The notes under the pieces are model-generated. The model was not told the DNA's origin. It ran no database searches and saw only the letters and a list, made by a program, of their open reading frames with translations. Positions 12,851 through 25,800 of a stretch of 64,000 nt of DNA are shown piece by piece (position 1 is the first letter of the stretch; the number at the start of each line of letters is the position of its first letter). Location of the stretch: assembly GCF_958298935.1 (NCBI RefSeq), contig NC_084938.1, positions 24,657,501-24,721,500 of the forward strand, given 5' to 3'. This stretch comes from Phragmites australis (Eukaryota; Streptophyta; Magnoliopsida; Poales; Poaceae). A program made the translations under genes and the position numbers.

Positions 12851-15819
12851 ATGACCGACGGGGCGCGCGTGGAGGCGGCGCCGAGGCTCGCGCAATGGCG
12901 CGTCGACGCGCTCCCCTGCTACACCTACCGCAAGTCCCTCCCCTTCCGCATCGGCCTCTGGAACTGGTCCGTCTCTGCACCACTGAGCATTCATCCCCTC
13001 CCCCTCTCTCCAGATTTGATGCTGCTGCTGGGTGCGAAAGTTTGAAACTTTGGGAGCGATTAGTTTAGCTGCTTTTGCTCTGTGGTTCGTTGCAGTCGTT
13101 TTGAGTTGAATTTGGCATGAACTTTAATTTTTCCGTTGGGGGTAATCTGACATGGAAACGCCTGTGCTTGTGAATCCTGGCTCGTTGTTGTTTTCATCAA
13201 TTTGAGGTTCCTGGAGGTGGTTTACGAGTCCAGGTATTGTCAGTCTGCCTGTTAGTGCAAAGTGAGTGGAGAAGTAGCAAATTACTTAGATTATTTTCAT
13301 TCTCTGTTTGGTATTGTAGTTAGTACTTCTGAAACAACTGAGCTATTCAACTGTGTGGTGGTTTTGATTTCAGTAGATGTTTGTGTTTATCCGGTTCAGA
13401 CTGGAAGAAGTTCAGTTTCTTTTTCTTGGGAGCACAGAAGCATGGCTATATCAGGAATATCTGATGGCGGTTCCAGTGTAATAGTTTTTTCAGTTTGCCA
13501 CCTTGTTCATTAATTTTGGATGCTTTTTTTAGATAATGCTAATTTTGGATATATCCGCTTTAATTCTATAATTCAAAGCCAAGACTGGTGAACTTCCTTT
13601 TAGTTAGTTTTGTATACATTTCTTCACCAACCTATATTTAGTCACATATTTAGTCACACATTTGGTGACTTGGCTTGGAACCAAAGATATTTCAGACAAA
13701 AGTTTCACTTTCTTGAACACCCGCTTTTAATGATTCCTTTCCGGTATTACTTAGAAAAAAACTTTGATTAATTTGTATGCTTCCTCAAATTTGTGAAAGA
13801 AATAAGGTCATCCTCCCACTCTGACATATTTAAAATCATCAAGAGTTCTTTCACGAACCAACTTACTCGTCCTGCGATATGCAGGTACCTATGTGTGGAG
13901 AGAAACAACAAGCAAACTTGTGTTAAGCTCTTTGCAGAGAACTCAAACTCTAACAAGGATGCGCCTCCAGCCCCAATAGCTTCCTTTGTCACCAAACTTC
14001 TCATATCTTTTCCTCCTAATCAAAAGACCATAGTTCACCCAGGTAAGTTTCTTCTACTAATAGAGGCTCTCTGCTATTCTCTCCCTGTGATTGTGATGAA
14101 CGTTATCTTGATGTGTCCAAACAATAGAGATATGTTTGAATTTACCAATGTGTAAGTTAGTCATTTTGAAAAGGAAAGGAACACCAGCAGGCAGCAGTTC
14201 GTTTGGCTACAATAATATATGCATAAATTGAGTAGCACACACCAAGCAATACAAAATTTTATTTTATTGAACATAGAAATGATCAGTCAGGTTACAAACT
14301 GGAGGCGTTATTGTGATTTCAAGCTGAGTTCTGCTCACTAATCAGAGTGCACAAAGCAAGTGTGGAGTGACGGCGTATGTTACTTATTTCCGACTAACAA
14401 CTGAATTTCAAATATACAGGAATTTTTGACAAGCAGCTGAAACACGACGGTTTTGTGTGGTCAATTGATAGTACAGTTACAGGCAGATTTGTGGTTGAGA
14501 TAGAGTTTCTTGACCTGAAGGTTGCAGATCCATCTGTAAGCTCTCACTGTCTTATTCTGTTTTATCAATGTTTGGTACAACAACATTATTAGTTAGTAGG
14601 GTACGTGGAGTGACACCCTTGAGTCACCTGAAATAATCTTGGACATGCTCATAGTCATTAACATGGCACAGAAACTTTAATAGCTGCTTTCGTGCGTTGA
14701 AATAAACAACCCCTGATCTGTGAATTGTCGTTGGGTTGAAATTATGTGTGATGTCAGTATCACATTTGGAGATGTTTCGTCAGAAAATCAGAAGGTGTAG
14801 TAAGCATAACAGAAACCTAAAACAGACATCTGCTGTCAGTTGTCACTCAAATTCGACCTAATATCAGAACAATACTACCTTTCTTTGTAACTAAAGTTTG
14901 CAAATATTACAAGTAATGATCCAAACTTTTTCTGGTTCGCCAAAAAGAAAAAACTACTGATATCATCGACTAACAACACCCTACGAGACGGAGGCAGACA
15001 TGGTTACAGTACATTTTAGGAGAGCAGAGCCAGAGCTTTGGTCCATTAACCAGGACACTTCAATCAATATTCTACAAGATGTACCAAGTGATATATGTCT
15101 CCTTTGTCCAGATCAGTTACTGGAAGAATTTCACTGACAAGAAACAACATAAAAAAGTAATCTGTATTCACCTCTTGTGCTTGTGTCTCGCCTCATTTTC
15201 CTGAACTGCATTTCAGGGTGGTGAACCAGCCTCGATTTGGTTCTCCCAGCTGATCAAGCAGTCTTCAGACAACACCGCACTTTCAGCCCTCGCTCGGATG
15301 CTGCAAGAGGACATCCTCACCGATATCACGATCAACGCCGCCGACGGCAGTGTAAGAGCCCACCGCGCGATCCTGGCGACGCGTTCACCCGTCTTCCGGA
15401 GCATGTTCTCGCACGACCTCAGGGAGAAGGAGCTCTCCACCGTGGACATCTCCGACATGTCCCTCGACGCGTGCCGGGCCTTCCTCAACTACATCTACGG
15501 CGACGTGCGCGGCGAGGAGTTCCTCGCCAACAGGCTGGCCCTCCTCAGGGCCGCCGACAAGTACGACGTCGCCGACCTCAGGGAGGCGTGCCACGAGAGC
15601 CTGGTGGAGGACATCGACACGGGCAACGTGCTCGAGAGGCTCCAGACCGCGCATCTGTATCGGCTGCCGAAGCTCAAGGGCAGCTGCTTGAGGTTCCTGG
15701 TGGATTTCAGGAAGGTGTACGAGATGCACGACGATTTCAACGTGTTCCTGCAGACGGCGGAGAGGGACCTGGTGGCTGAAGTGTTCCATGGTGTTCTTGA
15801 AGCATGGAGCGGGCGGTAA
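12851..15819 (+). CDS. BTB/POZ domain-containing protein (At1g21780 type)
   Basis: Four exons (12851-12966, 13885-14042, 14420-14535, 15217-15819) join in frame to 330 aa; the Arabidopsis homologue At1g21780 has a similar length. The N-terminal half (about 1-130) is a MATH/TRAF-like beta-sandwich with RLAQWRVD, FRIGLWNWYLCVERN and GRFVVEIEFLDLKV. The BTB domain occupies about 155-260: MLQEDILTDITINAADG, VRAHRAILATRSPVFRSMF and LDACRAFLNYIYGD. It is followed by BACK-like helices (VLERLQTAHLYRLPKLKG). Such proteins usually bind CUL3 and serve as substrate adaptors of a ubiquitin ligase; that role is inferred from the family. The start MTDG was chosen because it matches the homologue's MTDSK start and is the first ATG in that frame; the in-frame codons upstream have no ATG. 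The last exon is strikingly GC-rich, normal for grasses. Intron 1 is about 900 bp and no defects are seen. Confidence 0.93.
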
Positions 15820-17480
15820 GAATGCTCGTGGCATGTGTACATCTGGGTGGATTCTTAGTTGCTTCAGAAGCACTGGTTGGAGGATTCTTGCTGGTAAAGC
15901 ATGTAAATATACATACAGTACATACGTGCCAGTAATTGGCCTGAAATTTAATGTGCATACCTTGATTGGATTCTGTTCGTATCATGTGGAAATCTAAATC
16001 TAATTCTTGCATCCTACTTCACGTTTTGGAACTCATCTGATGACCTGCTGCTTGGCTCCTACAGATAGGGATGACAATGGGTTTGCCCCTATCGGGTTTT
16101 GACCGCCCACATCCGACCTGAACCCTAAAACCCGATCCAGTTCTGAAACTCAAATCGGGTTCAAAATCACCTCCGCCTGTAGCCCCGGCGGGGACCCGAC
16201 ATCTGTTGGGGACCAGGAACCTCCGCTCCCTGCGCGCTGACCCGCCTCATACCCCACCTACTCCTCATCCCCATGGTGTTGGCGCACCTGCTCATACGCG
16301 GGATCCGCCCGCCGTGCGTCTTCCCCACGCCTCTTCCTTCCTTCATCTGTCTTCTTGCTCCCGGTCTTTGGCTCTCCGCCCACAAGTCTCGACAGCATTG
16401 CGGTGAGGCGAGCCGAAGTAATAAATCAGCATCCCACAAAATCTCGACAACAACGACGCAATGGTCGATTGGAGCTTGCCTCAATGGCTCGATGGCCAGA
16501 GCAACAAAACATAGGTCGAACCACAAGGAGAAGTGGAGGGGATACACATACATAGAGCTCGGCGGCCTCCTATGCGCAATCTTGACGGGCGGCACGACCA
16601 AGGCAGGGCCTTCGGTCTCCTCCTTCCTCTGCGCGCAGCGATTGGGCCTCTAGCCACACTCGTATGGAGGCTCCATGGTTCCGCCAGGTTCTTTACCTGC
16701 GCACCACCAGCAGGGCCCAATGGACGCCAGCAGGGGCTTCGCCCTTTTCCTCCATCCTCCCTACCCAATGCGACACGTGAGCAGACTGGCAGAGGGAGGG
16801 TCGGCCTAGAGCGACCGAACGTGATGGGGAGGAGGCCAGCTCGGGGCGACAGAGCGGGCGAGCACACCGGTGGATTAGATCTAGTTGTGGTATGAGTTGT
16901 GAGTGTCTTGTACGACGGTATTTTGTGGTGAGGTCGCACAATATCCATATATATAACAATATAAATATAAAAAAGGAGAAATGATAGGGGAGGCTTGCTT
17001 TCACTGGGCCGCAACAGCCCACGATGCGACCCCTCACTTCACCCTGGCCGCTGCTTTTTTTTCTCTGGGCTATAGCATTTCGGCCCGAGCTCTCTCCCTT
17101 CTGGCCCCAGCAAGCCCAGGCCGGCCCATGCTTATTTCCTTCCTCTCGGCAGCAGAAAGCAGGCCACGTGCTTTCTTCTTCCTCTCTCCCAGTATCGCAG
17201 CACAACAGCCGCACTCTGCATGCCTCTGTCTCCAAGCCAAACCACCAGAGATCCTCACAAATCCAATACAAAGTGCAAGGGAAAAAATTATCTAGAAGCC
17301 CCACGTGAGACCAGCATCCGATCTCCAACCGAATCATGATTTTAGCTCGACCCAAATCCGATTCAATCTGCCCCAACCGAATTTATGTTTATCTCCAGGC
17401 TTTGACCAAATCAGATTGAGCTCCGGCCGAAAATCTCCCCAAATCCTAACGGTTTACGAGTTTATCTCTGCGTCCGGGGC
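15820..17480. other. GC-rich repeat-derived DNA with a hAT-like terminus
   Basis: The BTB 3' UTR is followed at 16067 by TAGGGATGACAATGGG, a terminus typical of grass hAT elements and similar to the ends of the element at 21348-22448. No matching right end could be found, so the element is probably truncated or nested. The GC-rich stretches at 16200-16900 and 16980-17450 give long overlapping open frames on both strands without recognisable domains. I regard them as non-coding. Confidence 0.4.
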
Positions 17481-17481
17481 C

Positions 17482-19402
17482 TATATAAGAGAGGAATCGA
17501 TCTACAGATTAGAGGAGGGGGGCGCAGATTGGAGGAAGGGGCGGAGCCCTTGTGGTGTCCCCCGGGGAGAAGAAAAAAGGGGCGAGGCCCTGCTGCTCGG
17601 GCGGACAGCCGCACGAGCCGCCATGTTGCCGCGGCCTCTGTGCGCTGCCGCCCTGCCGGAGTTCTTGCCTGCTGGCCGCCGCATCGTGTTCTTGCTACCA
17701 CCGGCCAGGCTTCGTTGCGCGCCGATGAGTGCTGCTGGCTGGCCTCTGACAGTGCCACCATCGTGCCGTAGATGCTTGAGAATTCTCGTACTCTGGCCAT
17801 GCGTTGGTAAAGCCCTCGCGATAGTCCTGCCGTCATGCCGCCGGTACTCGCCGTTGTGCTTGTATGAAAGCCCGGCCATGCCATGGTGGTTTCATCCCTG
17901 CTACGTGCACGCGTGCGTCATGGCCGTTGTCTTGATTATGGCCGGCCCGTGTGTTAGTGTGCTACGCCATGATTGCTGATTGCCCGGTCGCCGTTGTGTT
18001 GTTGCCATCTAAACTTCGTCGATGATGGCAGACCTGAGGCCAGGCCATCTGTCGTGTTCCCTGCGGAGTCCCTGCCATCACCGATCTGCGCTCCGGGTCG
18101 AAGCCCTGCCGCTGCTCCATCGCTTCACCGCTGTCATCGACAAAGTCGTCTGCGTCGCCCCGACGAACTTCTCAACCGCGTGGAGCACGTTGCCGTGGCC
18201 GCGCTCTAGGACAGCTGCCACGAGCTTGATCTGAACTATAAGCTAGAAGCAAGGAGCAAATACGAAGGGCTATACGTACGTGTACATGATGAGAATCATG
18301 AGATGGATACACATGCAAGCTACGAGATAATCCAAGCCCACGTACGTGATGGCCTTTGGAGCCTTGGCATACATACGTATACGCATGTAGCTGAGTGGCC
18401 GTACCAAAGCCTCTCAGAGAATAAATTCGTGCTACAGGATCATGCATGTACGCAACACCTTCTATACATGCAAGTACAGCGGTAGTACGAGCCAACATAT
18501 GGCATCAACTTGCCTCCAAATGAATCCATACACGTGTATGAAGGTTACGTTCTGCATGTATCTTTAGCTCGTTGAGGTTTTGAAGTGGCTGGCTTCTTTG
18601 CTAGTCCGGGCTGCTAAAGGCCGATATGAGCAGCTGCTGGTCTGCCATCACCACACGGCCCCAAATAGCCTCGCAACGCGGCAGCCGGCTACGTGCGGCT
18701 CGTTCCTATTCTATTAGCTTGATCGGTCCTCAAAGCTCTACTGGTAAGCCTATCTATATGGCAACCGTGAGAGTTTCAATATCGCCACCCTTGAAAATTT
18801 GGCAAACCCAGTGCCAAATACTCTCACATCCATACCATGAGACGAACCAGCACCCGAATAAGTGTCATGCCAATGATCTCATGAGCCTGCACAAGGAGAA
18901 ATCTCCTAAGCATTGCATGAGCACAATCCCACTACCATCATACATCCGTTTATCCGTATCGTCAAGGCCGGTGTACCATTTGAAGTCTCCTCATTTTCTC
19001 CTTGACTGATGAGGTTGGGACTTTCCCTCTTCCATGGCTAACGAGGTTGGAATTTCTTTGTTCACGACCAACGAGGCCGAACACTTTTTAAGACTTCATT
19101 ATAGGATCCGCATGATGAGGTCATATATCTTTTTGCTAGAGGCCGACGAGGCTCTGGCACTCCACATTTCATATATTCCGTTTATGCATACTTGGGGAAA
19201 GCTCTTATTTTGGAGACGACGATCATCAAGCGTAGCTTAATTGAAGATATTCTGTAGTCCAAAACTGCAGATGTAATTCACCGGCAGCCTCACAAGGCCA
19301 CGGGAACCAAGAGCCATGCAATTGCCAGTTGATTTAGTCATATGTACTTGGCGTAGTGTGAGGCACGGGATTGTGCTTTGTAATTCTATGATGAATGAAT
19401 AA
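17482..19402 (+). other. TATA-to-AATAAA segment without recognisable protein; possible LTR or non-coding transcription unit
   Basis: TATATAAG at 17482-17489 is a strong TATA box, and a purine-rich leader follows. Near 19397 lies AATAAA, after a tract with repeated GAGG-type motifs (for example AACGAGGTTGG and AACGAGGCCG around 19010-19080). Frames such as 17305-17979 are open only because of GC content, and no family is recognisable. The pattern would fit an LTR-derived or long non-coding transcript. No LTR pair or target-site duplication was found. Confidence 0.3.
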
Positions 19403-19949
19403 AGTGATGTTTCCCCGTATTTTACATTTGTGTACTTATTTAATTCGTATACGATGGTGTACTAGTACGCCCGTAATGCAACATTCAAAGTTATACATAT
19501 ACAATTCGACGCAAGTTTCCCTTGTGCGAAACAGGTCCAATGAAATATTGGAGACGGAGACACAATTAAAGGTGTGGGACTTGGATTTTCAGACCCCGCA
19601 TGTGCCATATTAGACCTAGACCTAGAGTCGACTCGGGTCGGAGACACAATTGACTCTTTTTTTTTTGCGAAGAAAACGGCATTGACTTTGTGTAGCCAGG
19701 AGAGGAGGGTACTGAAGTGTCTCCCCCTTCTGCTCAGCTAAAACTATGCAAAAATGACCTGTGAAATTTTGGTCTGATTCCAGTATTCCAGCATGGTATC
19801 ATCAGGTCGCTTTTTACACTAGTTTACTCGAAGACGAAGTGCAAAGGTAGAAAGAATGGACAACAGCATTGACACTCCGTCCAGTGTAGTGCTGGAGTCC
19901 CTGAAGTGTACCGTTTTATTAGCATTAAATAGTTTGGTAGATAAAAAAT

Positions 19950-20023
19950 GGCCTATTAGCTCAGCTGGTTAGAGCGTCGTGCTAATAACGCGAAGGTCGC
20001 AGGTTCGAGACCTGCATGGGCCA
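19950..20023 (+). tRNA. tRNA-Ile(AAU): tRNA-Ile (anticodon AAU)
   Basis: This 74-nt gene folds into a complete cloverleaf. The acceptor stem GGCCTAT pairs with ATGGGCC (one T-G wobble), followed by the discriminator A. The A box TAGCTCAGCTGG, the anticodon loop CTAATAA giving AAT, and the B box GGTTCGAGACC are all standard. There is no intron and CCA is not encoded as such. The only difference from the usual plant sequence is T for C at acceptor position 5. It is a nuclear gene transcribed by RNA polymerase III. Confidence 0.97.
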
Positions 20024-20027
20024 GTAG

Positions 20028-20033
20028 TTTTTT
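20028..20033 (+). terminator. RNA polymerase III T-run terminator
   Basis: Six T residues begin four bases after the tRNA 3' end, the expected Pol III stop signal. Confidence 0.8.
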
Positions 20034-21339
20034 ACTTCATTTTTTTGCTTGGAAATGCTTTCCTGTTCTGTTCATTTTAACTGACTGTACTGTTCACCAC
20101 AAAAGTTCCTGATTTACTATCTGAGCCCTTACGGACTTACATTAGAAATCTTTGGAGAATTAGATTAACATATTATTCATTCATGTCAGAGCTATAGCTT
20201 CTGGTTCAGTTCATCACACATCAGTACTCGTGAAAATTACTGTCGAAATCATGACACCCCTACAAGCTACCATACTTCAAATTAATCGTACAGATAAATA
20301 TAAACAACTAAATATTTTTTTCAATAAATATTACCCCTCTTAATCTACTCTCCTCAACCTACTATACGACTCTGCTTACCCAGTCCCAGAAACCAAACCC
20401 GCCCCAGGTTTCAGAGGCGTCGCTTGCATTGCATGTGACTGCTGATGCCAACGACGAGCGCACGTGTGCCTTTGGAAATTGGAGGCAACAAACAAACCTT
20501 GTGTCACGCATCAAACGTCCCCAGCTCCCAAAGTTAGATGATATACCGGATCATATACCCGCCGCCCTACCACCGGTCCTGAGCGAGCGGCCCGCGCACT
20601 CTGGACGGTGGACGCTGCACGCTCGCCCAGTGGTGGTACCAATCTGAGGATAAAATGGACCGCTTCGCTTTTCCGCCGAGATTCGTTGATTTTTTTATTT
20701 TATATTTGTTGGTGTCACCCAGTGTGAGCTGACAGCAAGTATCGTCTGATACGGTTATAGATATTTATCTTTTTTGTTTTTTTTGACTAAGTAATTATTT
20801 GAGTGGAATTTTTTAAGTTAGATGATAATATTCTCTGCGTCACATATTTTTTTAAAAAAATATTACTATTTTAATAGTTTTTTGAATTTTGAGGACATTA
20901 TAATGCAATATTTTTACTTTTAAACATATCTCTGTTACTCATCGTCCTTCAAACGAACTATATGCGTCAAAATTTGTAATTTTTTTTAAAAGAGACAGAT
21001 GTATTTGCATTTTTATTTAAAATAAAAAATTCGAGATTCGTTCCCCGGCGCTTCAATCGTTTCCCAGCCAGAAATATCTGCGGCTCGGGTCACGCGGTCG
21101 CCGTGCGCCGCTCGAGCTGACGTGGCGAGCCAAAGGTCAGCGCCGCCTGACAGGGATCCTATGTGGAGTGATGAAGAGTGAAAATGGGTGGCGAATTTGG
21201 CGAGTTATGCGTAGCTGTTTCAAACACGGAATCCATTATTGCGGATTTGATTGGCTCCACGGGAGTTTGAGTTGACCCGAGACTGATTATAGTTCGTGCT
21301 TCATGATCTACACATCTTTGTCTGAGAAAAAAAAAGAGA
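20034..21339. other. Intergenic DNA
   Basis: No gene is seen. Apart from the repeat at 20780-21032, the interval holds a GC-rich patch at 20400-20650 and another at 21040-21160 without recognisable coding potential. Confidence 0.4.
20780..21032. repeat. Dispersed AT-rich repeat, copy 1
   Basis: The segment from TAAGTAATTATTTGAG onward, including GATGATAATATTCT, GAATTTTGAGGACATT and TTTGTAATTTTTT, is recognisably homologous along its length to 41890-42135 in the same orientation. It is non-coding. Class and boundaries are unknown. Confidence 0.6.
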
Positions 21340-21347
21340 GTAACAAC

Positions 21348-22448
21348 TAGTGATGGCAATCGGACATTACGAGTATAGGTAGTGTTTTTTTTTTTAATAT
21401 CCGTACATGTGAATTTTAGTTTGCCTGTAGTATACCCGTGAACGCCGTGGACGAAGAGTGGGGAACAAATCCGTCACTCGCGGGTACTCGTTGCCCGCAG
21501 GCATACCTAATTACCTGCGGATGGGCGATGGCTAGCAAGATCTGAGCGAACGAGTAGTGAGTGACGGGATCTGAGCAGACATGCAGTGGGTAGGGAAGCA
21601 CTTGGGAAGCGGACCAATGGAAGGGCAGTGCTGCGATGGGGCTCTCGAGCGGTGTCGTGGTGGATGGACGGTGGCGCGGTAAGGTTTTCAGGTGGCGACG
21701 CGTGGATGAGCAACAGACAGTGGAGGGTCAATGCTGTGGTGGGCGAGTGGTGGAGTGACAGTGCCGCGATGGGGCTCTCGGGTGGTGCCATGGTGGACAG
21801 GACGCGACATGGTGGGAATCTCGGGGCGGCACGGTGGACGAGCGGCGGACGGCGAAGGGTTGACGTTGTGGTGAGGCACTTGGGCGGTGGACGGTGGAGG
21901 GTCGATGTTGAGGCGGGGCACTCGGGCGGCGGACAACAAAGGGGCGACGGTCGGCAGACAACGGAGAGGGGTGTTTGCTGCGGTCAGATCTGGTTGGAGA
22001 TCACCGCACGCCACCCTACAACGATGAGTCGTTGTTGATGCCTCCATCGATAGCCCTCCGTCTGAGAACTACCGCCCTCTGTCCACTCTCACGGTCACCT
22101 CGATGGTTCTCCTCGGGTGTCTTTTCGAGTTTGAGCGGAGAGGAGAGAGAGAAAGAGACTAGGAGATGAGAAAGACGAGAACATAATGAGAGAGGGTAGA
22201 GAGTTTGTGGAGAAGAGACAAGACACTGTATCAAGCGTGGTTGGATTCGGAACTTAGACTGACATATCAAATATATAGACGGGTAAACGGGTGTCACAGG
22301 TATAAGTAAGTCTTACTCATACCGGCATCCATATACGCGATGGATAACGATTTGTGCCTACGAACGTACCCGCGGACAACAAATAATAAACAAATTCAAT
22401 CCTATTAAATATTTACTCGTAGTTAAATAGGTAATACTGTCATTCCTA
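21348..22448. mobile_element. Non-autonomous hAT-like transposon
   Basis: The left end TAGTGATGGCAAT and the reverse-complemented right end TAGGAATGACAGT form an imperfect inverted repeat of the grass hAT type. They are flanked by 8-bp direct repeats with two mismatches, GTAACAAC (21340-21347) and ATGACAAC (22449-22456). Length is 1101 bp. Subterminal sequence is rich in GGGTA/CCCGCGG-type motifs. The middle (21550-22100) is GC-rich and internally repetitive: GCGATGGGGCTCTCG appears near 21632 and again near 21766, each followed by a similar GGTGG stretch. The long open frames there are compositional, and no hAT transposase or dimerisation motif was found. Confidence 0.65.
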
Positions 22449-22713
22449 ATGACAACTCTAACTACCTACCAATTTAGCACGAAGATTTGGCATTCTGCGT
22501 CATATGTCATTAATACATGTGGTCTCGTAAGTCAGTCGGAGAGATACACTATTTTATCGAAATACCGATGTAAATAGCGGCGGCCGCACAAACCAACAAG
22601 TATGATCCCGTTTCCCTCTCCTCGAGTGAATGGACACCATGCAGGCAACAAAAAGCTTCGAATTGAAGAGACAACGAGGGGGCGAAGTTGCAAAAGCTCC
22701 CCGCCCCCAGCAC

Positions 22714-22720
22714 TATATAA
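22714..22720 (+). promoter_or_regulatory. TATA box of the alpha-galactosidase gene
   Basis: TATATAA sits 166-172 bp upstream of the start codon. A GA-rich leader (GGGGAGGGGAGGAGAGG) follows, as expected for a transcription start near 22745. Confidence 0.65.
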
Positions 22721-22885
22721 CCGGGGAGGGGAGGAGAGGAGAGGGGAGTGGAGACGGACCAAAGCTCATCGCCGTTGCGTTAATCCTTGGCACTTCACTC
22801 CACTCCACAAATTCCGATTGCTCGGAGCTGTCGCTCTAGATTTCTCGAGCCTCTGGGTTGCCGATTCGAAGGTTGAGGGGCGGAG

Positions 22886-25800
22886 ATGACGGTGGGGGCA
22901 GGAATCGCGGTCCAAGACGGGACCTTGGTGGCGCTGGGGGCCAGGGTCCTGACGGAGGTCAGCGGCAATGTGCTCGTCACGCCGGCCGCCGGGGGAGGCC
23001 TGACGAACGGCGCCTTCCTTGGCGTCCGGTTGGCCCCCGCCGGCAGCAGCAGCGTCTTCCCCGTCGGGAAGCTCCGGTAAGCGCGCTACTCTTCAGCTTT
23101 GTTCGCGTTCTGTTCTTGGACGCTTCGCCAGTGTTTTCCTCTTTCGTTTGCACGAATGGAGATAATATTGTCAGAGTGTGCGGTGAACTGTGCATTTCAT
23201 GGTCTAAAAAGGATTGTTCTCTAGATAACTGGTAAATAGTAATTGTTGGGATGCCAAGCTTCAGATGTCTAGATTTTCGACATTTCCCTGTCAGGGGCAA
23301 CAGTGAAATTTCAACATTGCACTGCTTTGTTCTTGCTGGAAAGATTACTTTTGTAGTTATGTTCCTATTTTTCTTTCCCATCCTTATAGTTCTTCTCCCA
23401 ATGGGAAGAGAACTATCAATGAACCACTTGTTTTTTCTTTTTAAAAAAAGAAACAATAGTAAAAATGAACCCCTTGGCTGGCCACATCAAATTCTTAATA
23501 CTACTTGATTAAAAGAGGAGTTTTCCAAACCATGACACAAAAATAACAGGCTTGAAAGAAAAAAATTTGTTAACATCAACAAAGGAATGAGGGGAAAAGA
23601 ACTCTGAAATCACAGTATGCTCCTGTTGCAGAGACCTGCGGTTCATGTGCACGTTCCGGTTCAAGATGTGGTGGATGACGCAGAGGATGGGCTCATTGGG
23701 CCGTGACATCCCCTTTGAGACACAGTTCTTGATTGTCGAGAGCACCGATGGATCGCAATTCACTGGCGATGGTACCGATCAATCTGCGGTTTACACTGTC
23801 TTCCTTCCGATATTGGAGGGCTCATTCCGTGCTGTCCTTCAGGGAAACGCTGATGATGAACTGGAGATTTGCTTGGAGAGTGGTAATTGAGAGAACTATA
23901 TAAATAACTCTTCTTTAACTTGATAACAGTTGTAGTATGATGAGATATAATAATATTCTTTATTACAATAATATAGGAGATCCAGCTGTGGAATCCTTCG
24001 AAGGCACCCATCTGGTTTTTGTTGGTGCCGGATCGGATCCGTTTGAGGTCATCACAAATTCAGTAAAGTAAGTCAATGTCTTCACTCATATATAATCTTA
24101 TTTTAGTCCATTATTTTGCGTGTTGTGTTACCTTTTTAGCTTTCCGATTCAATTTGTCAACAACTTTTTTCTTGCTCGCTGAAATAACATCAATCAACTT
24201 CTCACAGAGCTGTTGAGAGGCACTTGCAGACATTCTCTCATAGGGAAAAGAAGAAGGTAGTGAAAAGTTACTTGGAGAGCTGGAATCTGCATTTTGGTTG
24301 CTTTCAGTTTCGGAGTTCTTAACTTTCAACTTGCTGCAGATTCCAGACATGCTAAACTGGTTTGGCTGGTGCACATGGGATGCGTTTTACACCAATGTTA
24401 CCGCGGGAGGAGTGAAGGAAGGATTACAGAGGTACTTACAAATCTCACACCATTTCCCCATTACTAATTTCTACCACATTATAAGTATACTGAAACTCCA
24501 ACATATCTCTCTTGTATTTTCAGTTTTGAAAAAGGTGGAATTGCTCCTAAATTTATCATAATTGATGATGGATGGCAATCAGTCAGCATGGACCCTGCTG
24601 GAACTGCGTGCTTAACTGATAATTCAGCCAAGTAAGCAGTCTGGACGCATTCATATTTCATGCTTTGCCTGTCATACTTTATCTCTATACGAAGGTTATA
24701 GGGCTTCAGTTCTAATTTCTGGTATTCGCCTACTTTCTGTCTATAGCTTTGCAAACAGGTTGACTCATATTAAAGAGAACCACAAGTTTCAGAAAAATGG
24801 GAAGGAGGGTCACAGGGAAGATGATCCAGCAAAAGGCCTCGCGCATGTAGTCAATGAAATTAAAGGGAAACATGAGCTGAAGTATGACATCATTCGATAA
24901 TTTGTTGCCTCATTCAGTTTACAAATGACAATTTTTTCGAAGTTCATCTTTCTGACATATTGTGTCAAACAACTCAGGTATGTATATGTATGGCATGCCA
25001 TTACTGGATACTGGGGTGGAGTCAGGCCAGGTGTTGATGGAATGGAGCACTACGAATCGAAGATGCAGTACCCTGTGTCATCTCCGGGAGTTCAGAAAAA
25101 CGAGCCCTGTGATGCTTTGAACAGCATAACGACTAATGGCCTTGCCCTTGTGAACCCTGAGAAAGTATTCAGTTTCTACAATGAGCTCCATTCTTACCTT
25201 GCATCTGCCGGGATCGATGGAGTCAAAGTAGACGTGCAGAACATCCTCGAGACACTAGGTGCTGGCCATGGGGGAAGAGTACTGCTGGCTAGGAGGTATC
25301 ATCAAGCCCTGGAAGCTTCCATCGCTAGGAACTTCCCCGACAACGGCATAATATCATGCATGAGCCACAACACAGACAACTTGTACAGGTAAGCTTATGC
25401 TGCTCCTTGGAAGTATTGTTTGGTGCAATTACCTGAAATTGTGAGGTTATTCACATGTCCCCGCTCTTGCTAAAGTTCAAAAAGGAGTGCAGTTGTGAGA
25501 GCCTCGGATGATTTCTGGCCCAGAGACCCGGCTTCCCATACTATACACATCGCATCTGTCGCGTATAACACTGTCTTTCTTGGAGAATTCATGCAGCCAG
25601 ATTGGGACATGTTCCATGTGGGTATCTGTAGTTTCTTCTGCTCCCTCGATACAATGAGTCCACTCATTCCCTGACTGCTAATGTGCATTTTGTTTCCATG
25701 CCACCAGAGTGTTCACCCGATGGCTGAATACCACGCCGCAGCCCGAGCGGTCGGTGGTTGCGCCATATACGTTAGGTAAGCAGAAGAAGATTGGGAAGTA

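Noticed and set aside
15385..15873. 162-aa minus-strand frame
   Set aside because: It is the shadow of the GC-rich last exon of the BTB gene, whose plus-strand frame matches a known family.
16693..17376. 227-aa minus-strand frame in the 16-17 kb repeat region
   Set aside because: No domain or conserved motif is visible and overlapping long frames exist on both strands, so openness is due to composition.
21586..22047. 120-150 aa frames on both strands inside the hAT-like element
   Set aside because: They come from GC-rich internal repeats (His/Pro/Ser on one strand, Gly/Trp/Arg on the other) and show no transposase or other domain.
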